From assembly GCA_004554385.1 (NCBI GenBank), contig SFMO01000060.1:1-26660 (forward strand): a stretch of 26,660 bases of DNA, in the 5' to 3' direction. The notes under the pieces were generated by a model. That model searched no databases and was not told the origin of the DNA. It saw only the letters and a program-made list of their open reading frames with translations. Below are positions 6,985 to 15,953 of this stretch, one piece after another. The stretch comes from Ruminococcus flavefaciens. Its GTDB lineage: Bacteria; Bacillota; Clostridia; Oscillospirales; Ruminococcaceae. Positions within the stretch are counted from its first letter, which is position 1. Each line of letters opens with the position of its first letter. Both the position numbers and the translations under genes were made by a program.

Positions 6985-8370
6985 TTATAATGTATGTCCC
7001 TTCTGCTTGATAACATCTACGACTCTGTCAACGCAGCTGCGGCATACAGCCTCGTCCTGAGCCTCAACCATTACTCTTACAAGAGGCTCTGTACCGCTCT
7101 CACGAACCAGGATTCTTCCCGAATCGCCAAGCTCTGCAGCCACCTTGTCCACCTCAGCGCGTACATCGGCATCAGCCTGTGCAGCAGCCTTATCCTTTAC
7201 CTTGACATTCTCAAGCACCTGAGGATACACAACGAAAGGAGCAGCAAGCTCGCTGAGCTTCTTCTGGCGCGACATTATTACCTGCATTATCTTGAGGCTT
7301 GTGAGGATACCATCGCCTGTGGAAGCGTACTTCGAGAAAATTATATGTCCGCTCTGCTCACCGCCGATGCAGCAGCCATGCTCCTTCATATATTCATATA
7401 CATACTTGTCGCCTACAGCTGTCTTTGCGTACTCTACACCGATCTCATCGAAGGCTCTGTAGAGTCCGAAATTAGACATAACAGTCGTTACGACAGTATT
7501 GTTGATGAGCTTTCCGCGTTCCTTCATGTATCTTCCGTAGATATAGAGGATATGGTCACCTGTGATGACATTGCCCTTTTCGTCAACGCACAGACAGCGG
7601 TCAGCGTCGCCGTCATATGCAAAGCCTGCGTCAAGACCGTTCTCGACTACGAACTTCTGAAGCCCCTCAATATGTGTAGAGCCTGCATTGTTATTGATAT
7701 TTATGCCTGTAGGAGCAGCATTGATAACGTGAGTCTCAGCGCCGAGAGCCTCAAATACGCTCTTTGCGATATTCCATGCAGCACCGTTTGCGCAGTCAAG
7801 ACCTATCTTCATGCCTCTGAATGAATACATGCCGAGAGAGATGAGATAGCCAAGATAGCGGTTTCTTCCCGAAACATAGTCAACGCTCTTGCCTATTTTC
7901 TCGCCGTGTGCGAATGGGACTTCCTCCCACTTCTGACCGAAGGCTTCAAGTTTTCCGTCAAGATATGCCTCAACAAGGTCAATGACCTCGTCCTCCATCT
8001 TCTCGCCCTGTCCGTTTATGAGCTTGATACCATTATCATAGTAGGGGTTGTGGCTTGCTGAGATCATTATACCGCAGTCAAAACTGTCAACTCTTGAAAT
8101 ATAAGCTACCGAGGGAGTTGTGGTAACGTGGAGCAGATATGCATCTGCACCCGAAGCAGTAAGTCCGCCTACCAGAGAATACTCGAACATATAGCTTGAA
8201 CGGCGCGTATCCTTGCCTATTACTATACGCGGAGCGCTTTCATCACCGTTTCTTCTCTTGAGTTCGCCGTAATACCAGCCAAGAAAACGGCCTACTTTAT
8301 ATGCATGATCGGCTGTAAGATTTTCATTAGCCGTGCCTCTGAATCCGTCTGTTCCGAAATATTTTCCCAC
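6985..8370 (-). CDS. glmM: Phosphoglucosamine mutase
   Basis: GlmM converts glucosamine-6-phosphate to glucosamine-1-phosphate, the step before UDP-GlcNAc for peptidoglycan and other cell-wall polymers. All four family signatures are visible: the N-terminal KYFGTDGFRG, the phosphoserine loop ISASHNP (serine near residue 106), the Mg-binding loop DGDADR (253-258), and the C-terminal phosphate-binding RESGTEP (about 423). The chosen start is GTG at 8370, giving 461 residues, close to the usual length. A longer frame to 8532 would add 54 residues that do not resemble the family and would cover the promoter. AAGGAG lies about ten bases before the GTG. The gene has its own strong promoter and a leader of about 105 bases. 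Confidence 0.95.
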   Translation of the reverse strand: MGKYFGTDGFRGTANENLTADHAYKVGRFLGWYYGELKRRNGDESAPRIVIGKDTRRSSYMFEYSLVGGLTASGADAYLLHVTTTPSVAYISRVDSFDCGIMISASHNPYYDNGIKLINGQGEKMEDEVIDLVEAYLDGKLEAFGQKWEEVPFAHGEKIGKSVDYVSGRNRYLGYLISLGMYSFRGMKIGLDCANGAAWNIAKSVFEALGAETHVINAAPTGININNNAGSTHIEGLQKFVVENGLDAGFAYDGDADRCLCVDEKGNVITGDHILYIYGRYMKERGKLINNTVVTTVMSNFGLYRAFDEIGVEYAKTAVGDKYVYEYMKEHGCCIGGEQSGHIIFSKYASTGDGILTSLKIMQVIMSRQKKLSELAAPFVVYPQVLENVKVKDKAAAQADADVRAEVDKVAAELGDSGRILVRESGTEPLVRVMVEAQDEAVCRSCVDRVVDVIKQKGHTL

Positions 8371-8402
8371 TTTGAATAATCTCCTTAACATTAAATTATT
8401 TC

Positions 8403-8436
8403 GCCGCCATGGATAATGCCTCGATTCATGGACGGC
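8403..8436 (-). other. Hairpin in the glmM mRNA leader
   Basis: GCCG plus CCATG (8403-8411) pairs with CATGG plus CGGC (8427-8436) around one bulged base and a 15-base loop. It sits between the promoter and the ribosome site and may affect mRNA stability or initiation. It does not look like a known riboswitch or the glmS ribozyme. Confidence 0.4.
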
Positions 8437-8482
8437 TGATAAAAATACGCAACACGCAGGCAAAAAAGCCCACAACAGTTTT

Positions 8483-8511
8483 ATTATAGCACTTTGGCGT
8501 AAAACAGTCAA
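8483..8511 (-). promoter_or_regulatory. Sigma-A-type promoter for glmM
   Basis: TTGACT (8506-8511) and TATAAT (8483-8488) on the minus strand are 17 bases apart. It lies in the 382-base gap (8371-8752) between divergent glmM and the YfhO gene. The middle of that gap (about 8515-8660) is AT-rich with no other signal that I can support. Confidence 0.8.
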
Positions 8512-8661
8512 CAGATTTAAAAAATAATTCACAAAATTAATTGTATATCCGCTGATGATAAAATGTCTCCTTATATTAGTCGCAAAAATCCCCCGTTTCT
8601 CTCACCTTTTTTCAAAAAAATTTTTCCGTGGATTTTTTGGGATATTATGATGATTTTACTA

Positions 8662-8690
8662 TTGCAAAGGCTGCGATTTTGTAGTATAAT
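8662..8690 (+). promoter_or_regulatory. Sigma-A-type promoter for the YfhO-family gene
   Basis: TTGCAA (8662-8667) and a perfect TATAAT (8685-8690) are 17 bases apart. The transcript would start near 8697, about 55 bases before the TTG start codon. Confidence 0.72.
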
Positions 8691-8752
8691 AAAAAATAGT
8701 ATTATAATCGGGTATTATGGCTTCTGCCGCCCGAAACAAAGGAGGAACAAAA

Positions 8753-11700
8753 TTGGCTAAGTCAACAACTACGGGCACGAAGGCGAATTCCGGCTCTGCC
8801 CGCAAAAAGATCGGCAGCACAAAACCCGCCATTACTGCCGCAGACATCATAGCCGAGAAGCGCGGACAGAGATTCAGACCCGTATTCTATATACTGTCAT
8901 TTCTCGTTCCCTTTCTGCTGACATTCGTGTCGTACATCTGCTTTGATGTCTACCCTTTCGGTGATCGCTCGGTGCTCACCCTCGACCTCAACGGTCAGTA
9001 CATCTACTACTTTGAATATCTCAGAGATGCTTTCTGGGGTGACAGCAGTATCTTTTACAGCTGGAGCCGAAACCTTTCGGGCGGCTTCATGGGTATCATA
9101 GGATACTACCTCGCTAGTCCCTTCACTCTCATCGTTATGCTGCTTCCGAGAAAGATGATACTCGAGAGCGTAATGATAATGCAAATGACAAAGGTTGGTG
9201 CGGCAGGTCTTACTTTCTGCATCTATGCACAGAAATCCAAGAAACTCAAGCCGCTCCAGTCCATTATGTTCTCAACAATGTACGCAATGATGGCATACGT
9301 TGTTATACAGCTCATCGACCCCATGTGGATAGACGGTCCGATATTCCTGCCGCTGATAATCCTCGGTGTTGAATATCTCGTCGATGACGGCAGAAAGCTA
9401 AACTTCATTATACCAACAGCTATAATGTTCGTTGCAAACTTTTACATTGGCTTTATGATAGCCATTTTTATCGTTTTCTACTTCCTTTATTATGTATTCT
9501 TCGGAACACAGAGAAAATTCAAGGGCGTCAGCGATTACTTCAACGTATTCGTAAGAATGGGCATATCGGCTGCGGTAACAGTTTTGTGCAGTATCATTAT
9601 GATACTTCCTGTATACAACGCTCTTGCACTTGGTAAGTTCGACTTCACAGAAAACCCCGACTACAGCCTGAGAGCTATGTTCAATCCTGTGGAGCTTGTA
9701 CCGTGTCTGCTCCCCAACCAGTATTACTCGGTAAACGTTGACGAAGGAACCCGTATGTACGGACGCCCCGAAATATACTGCGGTGTGCTCACATTCGTGC
9801 TTCTCCCCCTGTTCTTTATGAACAAGAAGATAAAGAGAAACAACAAGATAGGCTACGGTTTCCTCATATTCGTACTTCTTTTCAGTATGTTTGTAAAGCC
9901 TGTAAATATGATGTGGCACGGCGGTCAGGATCCTAACTGGCTCCCTTACAGATATTCCTTCCTGCTCTCATTCGTTCTTGTGTCAATGGCTGCGGAGGTA
10001 TTCTCCAACCTTGACGGCTACAAGATGACGCTGCCAAGCGCTGTCGCATCAGGCGGTATAATCGGCGGCCTTACATTGCTGTTCTGCAGCATAATGAAGA
10101 GCTTCAACTACAATGAGGAAAAGTACAAGTACGTTGCTATCCTGCCTTACAAGGACAAGCTCGATTCAGCTGACGCGCACGAGCAGCTCTGGCTCGGAAC
10201 TATCGCATTCGGTCTTATCCTTGCAGCTATCTATATCGTCGGCACTTATATGTACAGCCACTCAAGAACAAAGAAGGGCAGAAACGCCATTACAGTCGCA
10301 ATGGCTCTCCTGATTTTCTTTGAGACCGGCTACAACTGCTTCGACTCCTTCAGAAAGATTTGCAAGGAGGTAGGCAACTCAGGAAAGAACACATATACAG
10401 ATATAATGAGTGCTCCCGACGTTGTAAAAGAGCTTGAAGAGTACGACGGCGGCTTCTACCGCGCAGAAAAGACCTTCAACCGTATGGTAAACGATGACCT
10501 CGCTTACGGTCTCAAGGGTATCTCTCACTCAAGCTCGGTAATGAACACAAGAGCTATCAAGTTCATCGAGACTATGGGCTATTTCACCCAGAGCTTCGAG
10601 TCAAAGTACGAGGGCTGCAACCCTGTGGCAGACTCCATTCTCGGCATAAAGTATGTTCTCGATGACCCTACAAGAACAAATATCGGTTCTACTGTGGACG
10701 CTTCATACATCAAGCGCTTCACCACCACATACAAGAAGGATAACAACGTGACGGCCAACATCGACGTCTACGAGAATCCAAATGCTCTCGGCATCGGTTA
10801 CATGGCTGACGACGATATCCTCATCCTTTCGGGACTCGGCAATGATAACCCCTTCAACAGCCTCAACAATTTCCTCAGCTCTATGACAGGAAATACTACT
10901 GATTATTCAGCTATCCCGATAGTTCCGAAGCAGTACTATGTTCCTTTTGACTGCGATGTACACTATGACGATTCAAAGGTATATCTCCACGATTACAACA
11001 ACAACGGCACTCTCCACGACTGCTATGAAGCATATGCAGGCGTTGACGACGCAGTTATAAATGTTGACGTGACCGTTCCTCACGACGGAAACATCTATAT
11101 GCACCTCGGCTCCGAAATGAGAAAAGCTGCCAACGTATGGGTAGCTGTAAAGGGCGAGGACGGCGTTTACAGAGGTCAGAAGTCCGGTACAGAGGCTTAC
11201 GACGGCTACGGCACATACTTCAACACAAACTCTTCACCTATCGTCAGAATGGGTCCGTTCAAGGAGGGTGACGAGGTAGAAATCAGACTTACCATTCCGC
11301 CTACAGGTCCGAACGGTCAGTACGACGGAAGTGACGAGTATATAATGATAAGAAAAGAAGCCGGTCTGAACTTCTACTACCTCGACGAAGAAGCCTTCAA
11401 GGAAGACATCGCGAAGCTCCAGGCAAATCCATGGAATCTTGATATGAGCAAGACAAACGAGCGCTATCTCGTTGGCGACGTTGACGCTCAGGACGGTCAG
11501 ATCCTCATGACGACCATCCCATATGAGCCCGGCTGGAAGGTACAGATCGACGGCAAGACCGTTGACACCCTCATCAAGGAGGAAAAGAACCCACAGACAG
11601 GTCAGGTAATGCTCAGCAATGAACAGGGCACAGAAGGCTCTGTTATCGTTCTCGGCACACTTATCGGTATCCGCGTTCCCGCAGGACACCACAAGGTATC

Positions 11701-12160
11701 TATGAAGTATACTCCTCCGGGATTCAATTTCGGTGTGATAACACTTATCCTCGGAATCGGCTGCCTCATACTCTTCTATATGTATGACAGGAAGAACAAC
11801 AAGGTGCTCAAGGAGAGGATCAAGGCTAAGAAGATACTCAAGGGCGAAAAGGTAGAGGAAACTCCCGAAGAACCCGAAGAGCCAGAGGAGAAAAAGGAAT
11901 CAAAGGAGCCTAAAAAGGACAAGAAGCCTAAGGAAAAGCCAAAGAATGAAGATAACGGCAAAAAAAAGGTGGAAATAATCAAGTCCAAGGGAGAGATAGC
12001 TCCCATCCCGGTTGAAAAAGCCGAAGAGGCTGAAGAAGAAGTCGTAAACGATGCCGAAAGATTTATCGCAAATGCTGATGAATCATTAAAGAAGGCTGCG
12101 GATACGGCAGAAACAGCCGCTGAAGAAGCCGCAGATGAAATATCAGAAGATGCAGAATAA
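8753..12160 (+). CDS. YfhO-family multi-pass membrane protein (putative GT-C glycosyltransferase)
   Basis: This very large membrane protein (1135 residues from the chosen start) has about a dozen hydrophobic helices in the first half, an early outer loop with LDLNGQYIYYFEYLRD as in YfhO proteins, and a large polar domain (about 590-1000). A last transmembrane helix (near 1020-1045) is followed by a Glu/Lys/Pro-rich cytoplasmic tail of about 95 residues. In Bacillus, YfhO works with a lipid-linked sugar transferase to glycosylate lipoteichoic acid; the same role here is an inference. The start is taken as TTG at 8753 because AAAGGAGG lies seven bases upstream; an ATG at 8717 has no ribosome site. 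The charged tail makes it longer than Bacillus YfhO. A terminator follows. Confidence 0.85.
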   Translation: MAKSTTTGTKANSGSARKKIGSTKPAITAADIIAEKRGQRFRPVFYILSFLVPFLLTFVSYICFDVYPFGDRSVLTLDLNGQYIYYFEYLRDAFWGDSSIFYSWSRNLSGGFMGIIGYYLASPFTLIVMLLPRKMILESVMIMQMTKVGAAGLTFCIYAQKSKKLKPLQSIMFSTMYAMMAYVVIQLIDPMWIDGPIFLPLIILGVEYLVDDGRKLNFIIPTAIMFVANFYIGFMIAIFIVFYFLYYVFFGTQRKFKGVSDYFNVFVRMGISAAVTVLCSIIMILPVYNALALGKFDFTENPDYSLRAMFNPVELVPCLLPNQYYSVNVDEGTRMYGRPEIYCGVLTFVLLPLFFMNKKIKRNNKIGYGFLIFVLLFSMFVKPVNMMWHGGQDPNWLPYRYSFLLSFVLVSMAAEVFSNLDGYKMTLPSAVASGGIIGGLTLLFCSIMKSFNYNEEKYKYVAILPYKDKLDSADAHEQLWLGTIAFGLILAAIYIVGTYMYSHSRTKKGRNAITVAMALLIFFETGYNCFDSFRKICKEVGNSGKNTYTDIMSAPDVVKELEEYDGGFYRAEKTFNRMVNDDLAYGLKGISHSSSVMNTRAIKFIETMGYFTQSFESKYEGCNPVADSILGIKYVLDDPTRTNIGSTVDASYIKRFTTTYKKDNNVTANIDVYENPNALGIGYMADDDILILSGLGNDNPFNSLNNFLSSMTGNTTDYSAIPIVPKQYYVPFDCDVHYDDSKVYLHDYNNNGTLHDCYEAYAGVDDAVINVDVTVPHDGNIYMHLGSEMRKAANVWVAVKGEDGVYRGQKSGTEAYDGYGTYFNTNSSPIVRMGPFKEGDEVEIRLTIPPTGPNGQYDGSDEYIMIRKEAGLNFYYLDEEAFKEDIAKLQANPWNLDMSKTNERYLVGDVDAQDGQILMTTIPYEPGWKVQIDGKTVDTLIKEEKNPQTGQVMLSNEQGTEGSVIVLGTLIGIRVPAGHHKVSMKYTPPGFNFGVITLILGIGCLILFYMYDRKNNKVLKERIKAKKILKGEKVEETPEEPEEPEEKKESKEPKKDKKPKEKPKNEDNGKKKVEIIKSKGEIAPIPVEKAEEAEEEVVNDAERFIANADESLKKAADTAETAAEEAADEISEDAE

Positions 12161-12185
12161 GCTGATGCCAAATAAATGATCTGAT

Positions 12186-12215
12186 GCCCCCACAGACGTG
12201 GGGGCTCTTTTTCTT
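12186..12215 (+). terminator. Intrinsic terminator after the YfhO-family gene
   Basis: An 8-base-pair GC stem (12186-12193 with 12198-12205), AGAC loop and a TCTTTTTCTT tract lie 26 bases after the stop codon. Confidence 0.88.
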
Positions 12216-12362
12216 GTCAGGAATGGTAAAATCAATAATTATTTGTGAATAAACTGTTTCTATGTTATCTTTGTTGCCTTAATTTACAACAGTATAAACA
12301 ATGTTTTACAAAAAATCTGACAAAATAATATAATTGAAACAATTCTTCTCGATTTACCGTCG

Positions 12363-12426
12363 TTGCACTGGCATTTGCAATAAAAATCCCACCATAATTT
12401 CTATGCAAATATTGTTGCATTTTGCA
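12363..12426 (+). promoter_or_regulatory. Cluster of TTGCA motifs upstream of the cellulase promoter
   Basis: Within 64 bases there are five copies of TTGCA: four direct (12363, 12375, 12415, 12422) and one inverted (12404-12408). Two of them form the perfect 6-base arms of ATGCAA-N6-TTGCAT (12403-12420), which ends 16 bases before the -35 box. This placement fits an activator or repressor site. Earlier bases of the gap (12216-12362) are AT-rich with no clear signal. Confidence 0.45.
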
Positions 12427-12435
12427 CAAAGAGGC

Positions 12436-12464
12436 TTGACATTATTCTACATTTATGCTAAAAT
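12436..12464 (+). promoter_or_regulatory. Sigma-A-type promoter for the cellulase gene
   Basis: A perfect TTGACA (12436-12441) and TAAAAT (12459-12464) are 17 bases apart. The leader would be about 75 bases and ends in GGGAGGAAAG before the ATG. Confidence 0.78.
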
Positions 12465-12546
12465 TTAATTGTAAGATAGTTAGGGTTTACTGCACTGGAC
12501 CTTAACAAAAAAACTACTGATACTTTTTCAGGGAGGAAAGATACTT

Positions 12547-14871
12547 ATGTTCAAGAATTCCAAGAACGTGAAGAGATTCGTAAGCATTTCTGCTGCTGCA
12601 GTATGTCTCCTTTCTTCACTTCGCATCGCCTCTATCGGCGATCTGGCTGATGCTGCTGACAAGACAATGACAGCATTTGAGATCACAGAAAACATGAAAG
12701 TCGGCTGGAACCTCGGTAACACAATGGACGCTTATGCTCAGGAACCAGATCCCAACAATCCGAAAGTTTATATCCCGGTAAAGAGTGCCGGTCTTGAGAC
12801 AGAGACCTGCTGGGGCTGCCCAAAGGCTAATCAGACTCTGTTCGACGCCCTCAAGGCAAAGGGCTTCAACACAGTCCGTATCCCTACAACATGGTTCCAG
12901 CACCTTGACGAGAACGATAACATCGATCCCGCTTGGATGGCTCGTGTTCACGAGGTAGTTGACTACGCTTACAAGAACGGCATGTACGTTATCCTTAACG
13001 TTCACCATGAGGAGGGCTGGATCAACAGACCCGATCTTGCTACAGCTTATGACGAAATCAACCCCAGACTCATGAAGATCTGGACTCAGATAGCAACAGA
13101 ATTCAAGGATTACGATCAGCACCTCATATTTGAGTGCATGAACGAGCCCCGTGCTAAGGGTACATCCTGGGAGTGGTGGTCCGCAACTCCTGTTAAGGAA
13201 GCTGACGTTATCAACAAGCTCGAAGCTAACTTCGTTAATCTCATCAGAGGCATGGACGGCCCTTACGCAAAGACTCGTCTCCTTATGCTCCCCGGCTATG
13301 TAGCAAGCTCAGACAAGACCTTCCTCAATCAGATCGTTCTTCCTGAGAATGACGACTTCCTTGCAGTTTCTATCCACGCTTACACTCCTTACAACTTCAC
13401 AATGAACACAGATGAGTCGACTGGTGCTTACCACGACACATTTACCAAGGAGTTCAGCAATGACCTTGCTTACAACCTCCAGAACTTCCGCGATATGTTC
13501 GTAAACAAGGGCGTTCCTGTAGTTATCGGCGAGATGGGTACATCAAACTTCGGCAACACACAGGCTCGTGTTGACTGGACAACTCAGTACTTCACAACTA
13601 CTAAGAAGTACGGTATCCCATGCTGTCTCTGGGATAACAATATCGAGAAAAACCCAGATGCTCCCGGCGAGTGCCACGGCTATATCAACCGTGAGACAGG
13701 CGAATGGTACCAGACAAGCCTTCCCGTTATCAACAAGATGATGGAGATCATCAACGATAAGTCCATCGTTTGGGGAAGCGAAGGCAAAATGCCTACTTTC
13801 GACCACAAGGATCTCTCAACAGGTAAGGTATTCCTCGAGAATGCTGAGATCGATGTAGCAAAGGAAAAGGAATACGGCAACTCAACTCCCGGCAAGGAGA
13901 TCTCATGGGACGACCTCAAGGGCAAGGAAGTTGCTATCAAGTACACTGGCGATCAGCCTATCCTCGCTGTTTCCGATAAGGACTACAAGGGATGGACAGA
14001 AATGGCTGCTTACACAGTTGACGAAGACAACAAGATCGCTTACTACCTCGTAGATCAGCAGGTTCCTGCTGCTTGGAGCGGTGATCTCGCTGACATCAAC
14101 CACATGCAGGCAAGAACTCCCGGCAAGACAACTATCGAAAAGATGGTTATTCTCGACGCTCCTGACGCTAAGATCGACGTTCCTGTTGACAAGACCAAGA
14201 AGACAAACATCGATTTCGCTAACGCTCAGGCAGGCGACAACCTCATCATCAAGATCAAGGGCGAACCCAATACAGATACTAACGGCTGCGTAGGCTTCAA
14301 CGGCGACGGCTGGGAGCAGATCGAGTGGGAAGGCAAGACAGACGCTAACGGCGCTCTTACTGTTGAAATTCCTATGAGCAAGTTCCCAACAGGTATCCAG
14401 TCCGCAGAGGCTCAGATCTGGTATCAGGCAGAGCTCGTTGACTTCGACGGCTACAACTTCGGCAAGGCTCAGGCTGAAACAACAACTACAACTACTACTG
14501 CAACTACTACAACCACCACAACAACGACAAGCACAACTACAACTTCCGATACAACAACTACTACAACTGTTACAAGCTCAGCTTCAACAACCGAGCCTAT
14601 AGTTTCAACAACAACTACTACAACTCCAGTGCCTAAGAAGGGCGGCAACGGTGACGCTAACCAGGACGGTCAGGTTGATATGGCTGACGTAGTTCTCATC
14701 ATGCAGTCAATGGCTAACCCCAACAAGTTCAAGCTCTCCGACAAGGGTGCTGAAGCTGCTGACGTTTACGAGAACAACGGCGTTACAACTCAGGACGCAC
14801 TGGCTATCCAGTACTTCCTACTTCACCAGTTCACAGAGCTCCCTGTTCCCGCAGACGTAGTTATCAAGTGA
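12547..14871 (+). CDS. Secreted GH5 endoglucanase-type enzyme with C-terminal dockerin
   Basis: This is a cellulosomal hydrolase of 774 residues. It has a signal peptide (1-37, cleavage near ADA-A), a GH5 barrel (about 40-415, closest in motifs to subfamily 4), two beta-rich modules (about 430-540 and 541-643), a Thr linker (644-695) and a dockerin (about 697-774). The GH5 motifs are GWNLGNTMDA, NVHHEEGW, CMNEP with acid/base Glu200, and VIGEMG with nucleophile Glu329. These enzymes cut beta-1,4-glucans such as cellulose, xyloglucan or mixed-linkage glucan; the substrate cannot be told here. The two modules may be carbohydrate-binding, possibly like CBM80 of R. flavefaciens, which is a guess. 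The first dockerin calcium loop (DANQDGQVDMAD) is canonical; the second (DVYENNGVTTQD) has Tyr at position 3. Its AAC/TTC/AAG/GCT-rich codons suggest strong expression. Confidence 0.93.
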   Translation: MFKNSKNVKRFVSISAAAVCLLSSLRIASIGDLADAADKTMTAFEITENMKVGWNLGNTMDAYAQEPDPNNPKVYIPVKSAGLETETCWGCPKANQTLFDALKAKGFNTVRIPTTWFQHLDENDNIDPAWMARVHEVVDYAYKNGMYVILNVHHEEGWINRPDLATAYDEINPRLMKIWTQIATEFKDYDQHLIFECMNEPRAKGTSWEWWSATPVKEADVINKLEANFVNLIRGMDGPYAKTRLLMLPGYVASSDKTFLNQIVLPENDDFLAVSIHAYTPYNFTMNTDESTGAYHDTFTKEFSNDLAYNLQNFRDMFVNKGVPVVIGEMGTSNFGNTQARVDWTTQYFTTTKKYGIPCCLWDNNIEKNPDAPGECHGYINRETGEWYQTSLPVINKMMEIINDKSIVWGSEGKMPTFDHKDLSTGKVFLENAEIDVAKEKEYGNSTPGKEISWDDLKGKEVAIKYTGDQPILAVSDKDYKGWTEMAAYTVDEDNKIAYYLVDQQVPAAWSGDLADINHMQARTPGKTTIEKMVILDAPDAKIDVPVDKTKKTNIDFANAQAGDNLIIKIKGEPNTDTNGCVGFNGDGWEQIEWEGKTDANGALTVEIPMSKFPTGIQSAEAQIWYQAELVDFDGYNFGKAQAETTTTTTTATTTTTTTTTSTTTTSDTTTTTTVTSSASTTEPIVSTTTTTTPVPKKGGNGDANQDGQVDMADVVLIMQSMANPNKFKLSDKGAEAADVYENNGVTTQDALAIQYFLLHQFTELPVPADVVIK
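14476..14634 (+). repeat. Poly-Thr linker coding repeat
   Basis: Mixed ACA/ACT/ACC/ACG codons encode a Thr-rich linker with a few Ser, Ala, Val and Pro, between the second beta-module and the dockerin. Such linkers are common, often glycosylated, in Ruminococcus cellulosomal enzymes. Confidence 0.85.
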
Positions 14872-14906
14872 TCTACCCACAAAATCCAGGTTTCTCATAT
14901 ACCTCA

Positions 14907-14939
14907 AAATACAGCTGCCAATGGCAGCTGTATTTTTTT
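14907..14939 (+). terminator. Intrinsic terminator of the cellulase gene
   Basis: A perfect 13-base-pair stem (14907-14919 with 14923-14935), AAT loop and a T7 run lie 36 bases after the stop codon. This isolates the cellulase as a single-gene unit. Confidence 0.92.
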
Positions 14940-15003
14940 ATACAATTTTTGGTAATATACTTACTGAATTTAAATATTATTTAAGATTAACTTTTGTTAC
15001 CTA

Positions 15004-15033
15004 TTGACAAGACGCTATAAACTGTTATATAAT
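15004..15033 (+). promoter_or_regulatory. Sigma-A-type promoter for the PHP phosphatase-dehydratase operon
   Basis: A perfect TTGACA (15004-15009) and TATAAT (15028-15033) are 18 bases apart; an overlapping TATATA gives 16. The transcript would start near 15040, giving a leader of about 150 bases in which I see no convincing structure. Confidence 0.75.
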
Positions 15034-15193
15034 TATAACGATGTCGCTTTACATATCAAATAAAAACGAACGGCAGCAAGTAAAAAAATATAACATCGGC
15101 AAAGAAAAATATACGCCGCTGTTTCTGATAGATATATTTTTATTTCCGATACGGGGATATTCAGAACAAAAAACAAAAGGAAGACAACTAAAT

Positions 15194-15931
15194 ATGCTAA
15201 CAGATTACCATTGCCATATTCTGCCTGAATTTGACGACGGTGCCAAGGACGCTGAGACCGCTCTGGAAATGATAAATATCATGAAGGAGCAGGGCGTTGA
15301 GCGCGTTATCGCTACGCCCCATTTTTACGCCCATGAGGAACGGTCTCTCTCCGAATATCTGCTCAGACGCGAGGAAGCCTATGAGAGCCTCGCAGGGATC
15401 GCCGCTGAACAGAATATAGTCCTGCCCCATATGTCACTCGGAGCAGAGATAGCTATAGAACATGGCATTTCTATGATCCACGGTATAGACAAGCTCGCGA
15501 TTGAGGACTCGGATATGATTTTGCTCGAGCTCCCCTTCCGCGACTACGAGGACTGGATGTCAGATGAGATCAATGCCATAAGGTCAGAGTACGGTCTTAC
15601 CGTCGTGCTCGCTCATATCCACCGCTACATGGCATACTATACGCCCGAAAACTTTGAAAAAATATTAGAGACCGATGCTGTTTTTCAGTTCAATAACGAG
15701 GTGTTTCTCCTTGAACGCGAATCTCAGCTCATAGAGAAGCTTATAAATGACAAGCGCAGCATTATTTTCGGAAGTGACGCTCACAATACCGACTCGCGCC
15801 GCCCTAACTGGGATCTGCTAAAAGAAAAATGCGATCCCGGGCTTATAAGGGCTTCCGACGAATATCTGCCATTTACTGCCATCGAAGTCAATGATGGGGA
15901 TCAAATAAACATGATCAGCGATCAAAGCTGA
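15194..15931 (+). CDS. CpsB/CapC-type PHP-domain protein-tyrosine phosphatase
   Basis: The 245-residue protein has the PHP metal-binding pattern of bacterial manganese-dependent tyrosine phosphatases: DYHCHILPEFDDG at the N-terminus, ATPHFY near 43, VLAHIHRY near 140, and FGSDAHN near 195. In Gram-positive bacteria this family removes phosphate from tyrosine kinases that control capsule and exopolysaccharide synthesis. The ATG at 15194 is chosen because it begins the conserved domain and AAGGAAG lies upstream. A frame open back to 15041 would start at the transcription start and adds 51 unrelated residues. A dehydratase gene follows 22 bases later, probably in one operon. No tyrosine kinase is in the window, although the Wzz-like protein at 5166-6770 could be the other part of such a system. 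Confidence 0.9.
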   Translation: MLTDYHCHILPEFDDGAKDAETALEMINIMKEQGVERVIATPHFYAHEERSLSEYLLRREEAYESLAGIAAEQNIVLPHMSLGAEIAIEHGISMIHGIDKLAIEDSDMILLELPFRDYEDWMSDEINAIRSEYGLTVVLAHIHRYMAYYTPENFEKILETDAVFQFNNEVFLLERESQLIEKLINDKRSIIFGSDAHNTDSRRPNWDLLKEKCDPGLIRASDEYLPFTAIEVNDGDQINMISDQS

Positions 15932-15953
15932 TAATTATTGGGGGGCAATTTAA

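Noticed and set aside
6994..7824. 276-codon plus-strand frame opposite glmM
   Set aside because: It is antisense to the conserved glmM core and shows no family features.
8371..8480. Possible riboswitch or glmS-type ribozyme upstream of glmM
   Set aside because: Only one simple hairpin is visible and none of the conserved core sequences of those RNAs could be found.
8371..8532. 54-codon N-terminal extension of glmM
   Set aside because: It spans a clear promoter and leader; the conserved KYFGTDGFRG begins right after the GTG at 8370.
14476..14634. Possible CRISPR-like or minisatellite array
   Set aside because: The repetition is explained by the Thr-rich protein linker with mixed codons; there are no spacers or regular repeat units.
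15041..15193. 51-codon N-terminal extension of the PHP phosphatase
   Set aside because: It would start at the transcription start itself without a ribosome site, and the conserved domain begins at the ATG at 15194.
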